From contig NZ_QXXQ01000002.1 of the NCBI RefSeq assembly GCF_003570715.1, positions 434,001 to 498,000 on the forward strand: 64,000 bases of DNA. Direction: 5' to 3'. Both the position numbers and the translations under genes were made by a program. This DNA comes from Gemmobacter lutimaris. GTDB taxonomy: Bacteria > Pseudomonadota > Alphaproteobacteria > Rhodobacterales > Rhodobacteraceae. This document shows positions 58,456 to 64,000 of this stretch, in pieces; position 1 is the stretch's first letter, and each line of letters opens with the position of its first letter. A model generated the notes under the pieces. That model ran no database searches. It saw only the letters and a list, made by a program, of their open reading frames with translations, and was not told where the DNA came from.

Positions 58456-58740
58456 TCAGCCCAGAACGGAACCGAGTTTCATGGCCATTCCCATGCTGCC
58501 ATCGACCTTCAGCTTGCCGGTCATGAAGGCGGTGGTCGGGTTCATCTCGCCGTCCAGAATGGCGCGGAACACCTCGGTATTCGCGGTCAGGGTGACATCG
58601 GCCTCTTCATCGCCCGCGTGGACGCCCGTTGCGTCGATCATGATGGCGCCTTCGCCCGGAATGACGAATTTCGCCACACCGTCGAAGCCGGATACCTTGG
58701 CCGACAGGGCCTCGACCGCTGCATTGATCACGTCGCTCAT
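58456..58740 (-). CDS. SCP2 sterol-carrier domain protein
   Basis: This 94-residue single-domain protein starts at ATG 58740 after GAGGAGG. KFVIPGEGAIMIDATGVHAGDEEADVTLTANTEVFRAILDG and TTAFMTGKLKVDGSMGMAMKLGSVLG match the SCP2 lipid-binding fold. It may carry lipids or acyl groups; its coupling to a lipase-like gene fits this. Confidence 0.93.
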   Translation of the reverse strand: MSDVINAAVEALSAKVSGFDGVAKFVIPGEGAIMIDATGVHAGDEEADVTLTANTEVFRAILDGEMNPTTAFMTGKLKVDGSMGMAMKLGSVLG

Positions 58741-58822
58741 ATTCTTGCCTCCTCGCTGTGCCATCCCCGGAATGTGACCCGAGGGTTATGGCATTTCCCC
58801 GTGCCTTGGATAGAGTGTAGAT

Positions 58823-59395
58823 ATGAAAGTCCTGTTGACGCTTCTCAATCTTGCCGTTGCGGCAGTTTTCGTGCTGGCGTTGGGTGACGCTGCGGCGCAG
58901 GCGGGGCCTGCCGAAGATGCGGCCACGCTGGACCGGCTGTTCGCCGATCTGCAAACGGCGGATGAGGCGGGGGCAACCGCCATCGAAAGCGATATTCAGC
59001 GAATCTGGTCGCGTTCCGGCTCTGCCTCGATGGATCTGCTGCTGGAGCGCGGGCGCAAGGCGCTGGATCAGGGCGACCCGGAAACCGCCATCGACCATCT
59101 GACCGCGCTGACCGATCACGCGCCCGATTTCGCCGAAGGCTGGAATGCGCGCGCCACCGCCTATTTCATGGCCGGTCGCTATGGGCAGGCGGTCAGTGAT
59201 ATACGGCATGTTCTGGCGCTGAATCCACGCCATTTTGGCGCGTTGGCGGGTTTTGGGGCGATTCTGGAGCAGATCGACCGCAAATCGCAGGCGCTGGAGG
59301 TCTACAGGGCCGCTCTTGCTATACATCCGCACATGCAGGGGGTATTGGAGGCGGTGAAACGTCTGGAGACCGAAACCTCCGGGCAAAGCATCTGA
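58823..59395 (+). CDS. TPR-repeat periplasmic protein
   Basis: This is a 190-residue protein. ATG 58823 gives a signal peptide (MKVLLTLLNLAVAAVFVLAL) ending near AAAQAG. The mature part has two to three TPR units (AIDHLTALTDHAPDFAEGWNARATAYFMAGRYGQAVSDIRHVL and FGAILEQIDRKSQALEVYRAALAIHP, about 59089-59320). TPRs mediate protein contacts; the partner is unknown. It lies 12 bp before the helicase gene. Confidence 0.88.
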   Translation: MKVLLTLLNLAVAAVFVLALGDAAAQAGPAEDAATLDRLFADLQTADEAGATAIESDIQRIWSRSGSASMDLLLERGRKALDQGDPETAIDHLTALTDHAPDFAEGWNARATAYFMAGRYGQAVSDIRHVLALNPRHFGALAGFGAILEQIDRKSQALEVYRAALAIHPHMQGVLEAVKRLETETSGQSI

Positions 59396-59407
59396 GACGA
59401 CGAACCC

Positions 59408-62290
59408 ATGGTCCTTCAGCGACGGGTCACGGCGGTCCTTGGGCCGACGAACACCGGAAAGACGCATTACGCAATCGAAAGGATGCTGGGGCATCGGACC
59501 GGGGTCATCGGTTTCCCGCTGCGTCTGCTGGCGCGTGAGGTCTATGACCGGATCGTCAAGGCGCGCGGGCCTTCGGTGGTGGCGCTGGTCACCGGCGAGG
59601 AACGCATCGTCCCCGAACGCACCCAATACTGGGTCTGCACGGTCGAGGCGATGCCCACCGACATCGGTGCCGATTTCCTTGCCATCGACGAGATCCAGCT
59701 TTGCGGCGACCCCGAGCGCGGCCATGTCTTCACTGACCGGCTGATGAATGCGCGCGGGCTGGTGGAGACGATGTTCCTTGGCTCGGATTCCATGCGTCCG
59801 GCGATTGCGGCGCTGATCCCGCAGGCCCAGTTCGTGCGGCGTGACCGGCTTTCGACGCTCAGCTACACAGGTTCGAAAAAGATAAGCCGGATGCCTCCGC
59901 GCTCGGCTATCGTCGGGTTTTCGGTTGATGATGTCTATGCCATCGCCGAGTTGATCCGCCGCCAGAAGGGCGGCTGCGCGGTGGTGATGGGGGCGCTGTC
60001 GCCCCGCACCCGCAATGCGCAGGTGGCGCTGTATCAGAATGGCGAGGTGGATTATCTGGTGGCCACCGATGCCATCGGCATGGGGCTGAATCTCGACATC
60101 AAGCATGTCGCCTTTTCGGCCACCCACAAGTTCGATGGCCGCCGGATGCGGCCTCTGTTCCCGCACGAGATGGGGCAGATCGCCGGTCGTGCCGGGCGGC
60201 ATATGGAGGCAGGCACCTTCGGCGTGACGGGCGAGGCAAGCCCGCTGGACGAAGATCTGGTCGCCGCCATCGAGGAGCACCGCTTCGCGCCGGTGCGCAA
60301 GCTCATGTGGCGAAACGACGCGCTGGACTTCGGCTCGGCCGAGCGCCTGATCGCCTCGCTGGAGGCGCCGACCGGCAATGAATGGCTGATGCGCACGCGC
60401 GAGGCCGACGATCTGATGGCGCTGAAGGCGTTGACGCAGATGCCCGACATGGCCGACCGGCTGCGCGCCGGCCCTCGGGCTGTGAAATTGTTGTGGGATG
60501 TCTGCCGCATCCCAGATTTCCGCTCGACCACCGGCGCGGATCACGTGGGGCTGCTGCACCGGCTCTTCGGCTTCCTGCAAGACGGGCGTATCCCTGCCGA
60601 CTGGATGAAAAAGGCGGTTGCGCGCATTGATCGCAGCGATGGCGATATTGACGCGCTGTCGAAACGTCTGGCCTATATCCGCACCTGGACTTACGTTGCG
60701 CAGCGCAAAGGGTGGGTCGAGGATGAATCCCATTGGCGTGACGAAACGCGCGCTGTAGAAGACCGCCTGTCAGATGCGCTGCACGCGCGGCTGACCCAAC
60801 GATTTGTCGATCGGCGCACATCCGTGTTGATGCGCCGGTTGAAACAGAAGGAGAGCCTTGTGGCTGAGGTGAATGACAAGGGTGAAGTGACGGTGGAGGG
60901 CGAGTTCGTCGGCCGTCTGGAAGGGTTCCGCTTCGGCCAGGACGCCTCGGCTTCGGGTGAAGAGGCGCGGGTGATGCGGCAGGCCGCCTACGAGGCGCTG
61001 CGCCCCGAGTTCCATCTGCGCGCGGATCGTTTCTATAACGCCCCCGATACCGAGATGGATTTCACCGAGCAGGGTGGCCTCATGTGGGGCAGCGCCGCAG
61101 TGGGCAAACTGGTGGCCGGTTCGGATGCGATGAAGCCGCAGGTCGAGGCTTTCGTTGATGAAGAAGCTGGCCCGGAGGTGACCGAGAAGGTCAAGCGTCG
61201 GCTCCAGCATTTCATCGACCGCAAGGTTGCCGCCCTGTTCGAGCCGCTGTCGAATCTCAACCGTGACGAAAGCCTGCAAGGGCTGGCGCGCGGCTTTGCC
61301 TTCCGTCTGGTCGAGGGGCTGGGTATCGTGACCCGCGAAAGCGTGGCCGATGATGTGAAAGCGCTGGATCAGGAGGCACGGTCCTCGCTTCGCAAGCATG
61401 GAGTGCGCTTCGGGCAATACACCATCTTTCTGCCGCTGCTGCTGAAACCTGCGCCAACCCGGCTGCGGCTGGTGCTGTGGTCGCTGGCCAACGGGCTTCA
61501 GGAGTTTCCCGAAAGCCCGCCGCCGGGTCTCGTGACCATTCCGAACATCCCGGATGTGCCGAAAGAGCATTATACGCTGGCCGGCTATCGTCCGGCGGGC
61601 ACCCGCGCCATCCGCATCGACATGCTGGAACGTCTGGCCGATCTCTTGCGCGCCAAGGACAGCCGCGCGGGGTTTGAGGCCACGCCCGACATGCTGTCGA
61701 TCACTGGCATGACGCTGGAACAATTCGCCGATCTGATGGGTGGTCTGGGCTACAAGGGCGAAAAGGCCGAGCGGGTGAAGCCGCGTCGTGCCGAGGCTCC
61801 GGCCCCCGCGACCGAGGGCACTGCGGCGCCGATCCCCGAGGAGGTCTCGGTCCTGACGCCCGCCGAGGAACCCGCCGCTGAAGGCGAGGCCGAGGCCGCG
61901 CCCGAGATGGAGGTGTTCTACACCTTCACCTGGGCTCCGCGTCCACGCCATGAAAACCGTGGTCCACGCCGCGAGGGGCAGGGCAATCGCGGTCCGCGCC
62001 GCGAAGGTGGCGAACAGCAGGGCAATCGCCCCGAACGCGCCCCGCGTGAAGCCCGCGAAGGCGGTGGTGGCAAGCGCGAGGATCGTCCGCGTGGCGATGC
62101 GCCGCGCCGCGAGGGCAAGCCGGGCGGCAAGCCCGAAGGCCGCCGTGACGAGCATCGCAAGGGCGGCAAACCCGGCAAGGATCAGGGCCACAAACCCAAA
62201 TCCTACGAGGCACGTCCGCCGAGGGCCGAAAAACCCATCGACCCTGACAATCCGTTCGCGGCGTTGCTGGCGCTGAAGGGCAAGGTCTGA
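59408..62290 (+). CDS. Suv3-like RNA helicase with basic Arg/Gly-rich tail
   Basis: This is a 960-residue helicase. Walker A is GPTNTGKTH (residues 12-20), Walker B is the unusual DEIQ (94-97), and motif VI is QIAGRAGRH in GQIAGRAGRHMEAG. The domain layout resembles mitochondrial Suv3, a degradosome helicase, then a C-terminal domain. The last about 110 residues are repeats of RGPRREG/GNR-type basic, low-complexity sequence suited to RNA binding. The DEIQ helicases in alphaproteobacteria are conserved but poorly characterised. It is followed immediately by the S4 gene. Confidence 0.88.
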   Translation: MVLQRRVTAVLGPTNTGKTHYAIERMLGHRTGVIGFPLRLLAREVYDRIVKARGPSVVALVTGEERIVPERTQYWVCTVEAMPTDIGADFLAIDEIQLCGDPERGHVFTDRLMNARGLVETMFLGSDSMRPAIAALIPQAQFVRRDRLSTLSYTGSKKISRMPPRSAIVGFSVDDVYAIAELIRRQKGGCAVVMGALSPRTRNAQVALYQNGEVDYLVATDAIGMGLNLDIKHVAFSATHKFDGRRMRPLFPHEMGQIAGRAGRHMEAGTFGVTGEASPLDEDLVAAIEEHRFAPVRKLMWRNDALDFGSAERLIASLEAPTGNEWLMRTREADDLMALKALTQMPDMADRLRAGPRAVKLLWDVCRIPDFRSTTGADHVGLLHRLFGFLQDGRIPADWMKKAVARIDRSDGDIDALSKRLAYIRTWTYVAQRKGWVEDESHWRDETRAVEDRLSDALHARLTQRFVDRRTSVLMRRLKQKESLVAEVNDKGEVTVEGEFVGRLEGFRFGQDASASGEEARVMRQAAYEALRPEFHLRADRFYNAPDTEMDFTEQGGLMWGSAAVGKLVAGSDAMKPQVEAFVDEEAGPEVTEKVKRRLQHFIDRKVAALFEPLSNLNRDESLQGLARGFAFRLVEGLGIVTRESVADDVKALDQEARSSLRKHGVRFGQYTIFLPLLLKPAPTRLRLVLWSLANGLQEFPESPPPGLVTIPNIPDVPKEHYTLAGYRPAGTRAIRIDMLERLADLLRAKDSRAGFEATPDMLSITGMTLEQFADLMGGLGYKGEKAERVKPRRAEAPAPATEGTAAPIPEEVSVLTPAEEPAAEGEAEAAPEMEVFYTFTWAPRPRHENRGPRREGQGNRGPRREGGEQQGNRPERAPREAREGGGGKREDRPRGDAPRREGKPGGKPEGRRDEHRKGGKPGKDQGHKPKSYEARPPRAEKPIDPDNPFAALLALKGKV

Positions 62291-62668
62291 TTGGCGAAGC
62301 ATCGTTCCGCTTCGGCGCACAAGGCCGGTCGGCCTGCGGCGGCTTCGGCGCGGGTCACCATCCGGCTGGACAAATGGCTGTGGCAGGCGCGGTTCTTCAA
62401 ATCGCGCCCGCTTGCCTGTTCCGTGATTGCCGATGGGCATCTGCGGCTGAACGGCAACCGCTGTCTCAAGCCGGGGCAGCAGGTGGGCGAGGGCGATACG
62501 CTCACCTTCCCGCAGGGCCGCCGCATCCGCCTGATCCGGGTGCTTGCGGCAGGCACAAGGCGCGGCCCGGCGACCGAGGCGCAGGGACTTTATCACGACC
62601 TTGACCCGCAACCCACCACCGCAGAGGATGACGCAGGTGCGTGGGATGACACTTCGTCGCTTGAATGA
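62291..62668 (+). CDS. S4-domain RNA-binding protein (Hsp15-like)
   Basis: This is a 125-residue protein. The start is TTG 62291, directly after the helicase stop, since no ATG fits; it gives MAKHRSASAHKAGRP. The S4 domain (VTIRLDKWLWQARFFKSRPLACSVIADGHLRLNG, about residues 23-55) is intact. It resembles heat shock protein 15, which binds ribosomal subunits with stalled peptidyl-tRNA. The C-terminus is acidic. It is probably translated with the helicase. Confidence 0.88.
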   Translation: MAKHRSASAHKAGRPAAASARVTIRLDKWLWQARFFKSRPLACSVIADGHLRLNGNRCLKPGQQVGEGDTLTFPQGRRIRLIRVLAAGTRRGPATEAQGLYHDLDPQPTTAEDDAGAWDDTSSLE

Positions 62669-62723
62669 CCGGGCCGCTTGGACTAGAGCAACAGGCCAGA
62701 AACGACTGACCGGGGTTTGAGTC

Positions 62724-63062
62724 ATGACCTATGTGGTGACCGACAACTGCATCGCCTGCAAATACACCGACTGCGTTGAGGTTTGCCCGGTGGATTGCTT
62801 CTACGAGGGCGAGAATACGCTGGTGATTCACCCCGATGAATGCATCGACTGTGGTGTTTGTGAACCAGAATGCCCCGCCGATGCCATTCGGCCGGATACA
62901 GAGCCGGATATGGACAAATGGGTGGAGTTCAACCGCAAATATGCGGAACTCTGGCCGGTGATCACCCAGAAACGCGACCCGCTGCCCGAAGCGGAGGAAC
63001 GTGACGGCGAAAAGGACAAGCTGGAGAAATACTTTTCGCCGAATCCGGGCGAAGGCTCCTGA
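62724..63062 (+). CDS. fdxA: 7Fe ferredoxin FdxA
   Basis: This 112-residue ferredoxin carries one 3Fe-4S and one 4Fe-4S cluster. The cysteines are in [20 protein letters not shown] and [17 protein letters not shown]. The [14 protein letters not shown] spacing is that of the FdxA family. It is a low-potential electron carrier. It lies 55 bp after the S4 gene and is followed by a terminator. Confidence 0.96.
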   Translation: MTYVVTDNCIACKYTDCVEVCPVDCFYEGENTLVIHPDECIDCGVCEPECPADAIRPDTEPDMDKWVEFNRKYAELWPVITQKRDPLPEAEERDGEKDKLEKYFSPNPGEGS

Positions 63063-63099
63063 TCGTTTCAAGGGCCGATTCGTCCCTTTCGCCCAGTGA

Positions 63100-63120
63100 C
63101 GCGGCGTAAAGCCGCGCCTT
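63100..63120 (+). terminator. terminator after fdxA
   Basis: A 6-bp stem (63100-63105 with 63111-63116) with a 5-nt loop is followed by CCTTTT. The rest of the gap 63063-63355 shows only the possible carD promoter. Confidence 0.6.
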
Positions 63121-63168
63121 TTCGCGCATATCTGCGCCTTGACCGACATGCCACCGCATTGGTCGCAG

Positions 63169-63197
63169 TTGGAATCAGGCCATTTTCATGTTATATC
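63169..63197 (+). promoter_or_regulatory. candidate carD promoter
   Basis: TTGGAA (63169-63174) and TATATC (63192-63197) are separated by 17 bp in an AT-rich stretch. The leader to carD would be about 150 nt. Confidence 0.45.
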
Positions 63198-63355
63198 CAT
63201 GATACAAACAAAGCACGGTTGCCCGCTACCCGCCTCGGGACTGCTCGCCTGAGACGGTTATTCATGTGACATTTCCCCGATTTGCCGATGCTCTGGCATC
63301 AGGCGGGGGAATTTGTTGCGTCCGGGTTGGCCCTGCGCATGAGGAAGCCGCTGGA

Positions 63356-63865
63356 ATGACCAAGACCAAGAAGCCCGAGTTCCGCCCGAACGAGTTTGTT
63401 GTTTACCCCGCCCATGGCGTCGGCAAGATCATCTCGATCGAAGAGCAGGAAATCGCCGGTATCCATCTGGAACTGTTCGTCATCTCGTTCGAAAAGGACA
63501 AGATGACGCTGCGCGTGCCCACCCACAAGGCGACCGAAATCGGTATGCGTCAGCTTTCGACGCCCGATGTGGTGAACAAGGCGCTGGATACGCTCAAGGG
63601 CAAGGCGCGGGTCAAGCGTGCCATGTGGTCGCGCCGGGCGCAGGAATACGATCAGAAGATCAATTCGGGCGATCTGCTGTCGATCGCAGAAGTGGTGCGC
63701 GACCTGCACCGCAACGATGATCAGCGCGAGCAAAGCTATTCCGAGCGTCAGCTTTATGAGGCGGCGCTGGAGCGTCTGACCCGCGAAGTCGCTGCCGTGT
63801 CCGGTGTGGACGAGGCGCAGGCGCAAAAGACCGTCGATCAGGTGCTGACCTCGCGCGCGGCCTGA
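63356..63865 (+). CDS. carD: CarD family transcriptional regulator
   Basis: This 169-residue protein starts at ATG 63356 (MTKTKKPEFRPNEFVVYPAHG). The N-terminal RNA-polymerase-interacting domain (residues about 10-70) has FVVYPAHGVGKIISIEEQEIAG and the C-terminal helical domain the conserved SRRAQEYDQKINSGDLLSIAEVVRDLHR (about 63631-63715). CarD stabilises open complexes; Rhodobacter homologues regulate rRNA and other promoters. It has its own promoter and terminator, and is convergent with cobS. Confidence 0.95.
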   Translation: MTKTKKPEFRPNEFVVYPAHGVGKIISIEEQEIAGIHLELFVISFEKDKMTLRVPTHKATEIGMRQLSTPDVVNKALDTLKGKARVKRAMWSRRAQEYDQKINSGDLLSIAEVVRDLHRNDDQREQSYSERQLYEAALERLTREVAAVSGVDEAQAQKTVDQVLTSRAA

Positions 63866-63883
63866 TCCGTCGTGATCCCGTCG

Positions 63884-63909
63884 AAAGGCCGCGCTTTTGC
63901 GCGGCCTTT
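63884..63909. terminator. terminator between carD and cobS
   Basis: An 11-bp stem (63884-63894 with 63899-63909) has a TTTT loop and T-run; the A-rich 5' side lets it act on the minus strand too. It ends 5 bp before the cobS stop. Confidence 0.88.
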
Positions 63910-63913
63910 TGCG

Positions 63914-64000
63914 TTATAGCAGGGCGCAGGCTGCGGCCAGCGCCGCCAGATCGCCCAGTTGCTGACTGGCGCCAAGGATGTCGCCGGTCTGCCCGCCGAT
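63914..64000 (-). CDS. cobS: adenosylcobinamide-GDP ribazoletransferase, C-terminal end
   Basis: The last 28 codons of a minus-strand gene run from the window edge to TAA at 63914-63916. They read IGGQTGDILGASQQLGDLAALA, the conserved C-terminal block of CobS, which joins the lower ligand ribazole to adenosylcobinamide-GDP. The rest lies beyond the window. It complements bluB at 39168, which makes the lower ligand base, so the cell likely makes or salvages cobalamin. Confidence 0.9.
   Translation of the reverse strand: MGGQTGDILGASQQLGDLAALAAACALL

Noticed and set aside
1-64000. CRISPR array, prophage, insertion sequence or restriction-modification system
   Set aside because: No regularly spaced direct repeats, transposase, integrase or methyltransferase-nuclease pair was seen in either strand. 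The repeats present are inverted and dispersed.

Overview
This is a continuous piece of a high-GC alphaproteobacterial chromosome, almost certainly from the order Rhodobacterales (Rhodobacter, Gemmobacter, Tabrizicola or Paracoccus-like). The evidence is gene content: a Rhodobacter-type 44-residue aa3 oxidase subunit IV, an F0 operon (atpI-B-E-b'-b) separated from the F1 genes, MipZ, a DUF1013 regulator, CarD, a COQ9-family protein divergent from rpsU, and a DmdC-like acyl-CoA dehydrogenase. Recurrent hairpin repeats built on TGAGTATTTGGGCAAGAAGC are also present. I see no phage, insertion sequence, CRISPR array, plasmid gene or restriction system; the window is dense core genome with short gene gaps.

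Layout. 1-6800: N-terminal part of a large transglutaminase-like protein, a divergent ThiE homologue, a long palindrome, then trmJ, ctaA, an M32 carboxypeptidase and an MFS transporter. 6825-13202: an M19 dipeptidase divergent from a complete five-gene peptide ABC importer. 13227-20881: a GST, mscL, ald with its divergent Lrp/AsnC regulator, rpsU, a COQ9 protein with a quinone oxidoreductase, and pheT. 21191-24971: GNAT, DUF429 and mobA in overlapping order, azlCD and a lipoprotein. 25059-28489: oxidase subunit IV and an overlapping trio (acyl-CoA dehydrogenase, metallo-beta-lactamase-fold hydrolase, DUF6173). 28606-32515: tsaC, rpmH-rnpA-yidD, an orphan histidine kinase and tRNA-Arg(ACG). 32571-35489: a flavin monooxygenase, a DMT transporter and a LysR regulator.

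35677-44361 is a long ribosome and translation cluster: ffh, two GNATs, chorismate mutase, rpsP, bluB, rimM, a membrane protein, a sulfotransferase-like protein, trmD, another GNAT, rplS and rpmE. The usual rpsP-rimM-trmD-rplS block is here interrupted by unrelated genes. After it come mipZ, matB, an ArsR regulator, the F0 operon, a GntR/FadR regulator, an OmpA-family lipoprotein, an Ada-like repair protein, nth, a PfkB-family kinase, an RNase T2, the DUF1013 protein, panE, an alpha/beta hydrolase with an SCP2 protein, a TPR protein, a Suv3-like helicase, an S4 protein, fdxA and carD. The window ends in the 3' end of cobS.

The parts most worth a second look are the dispersed nested inverted repeats, especially a two-module composite found twice (47223-47385 and 54832-55022). 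Others are a possible 22-codon leader ORF before rplS, clear inverted-repeat operators next to the Lrp, GntR and ArsR regulator genes, a ThiE homologue lacking the usual substrate-binding motif, a permuted-peptidase-like lipoprotein, and several small or overlapping genes of unknown function. No convincing new defence or biosynthetic system was found.
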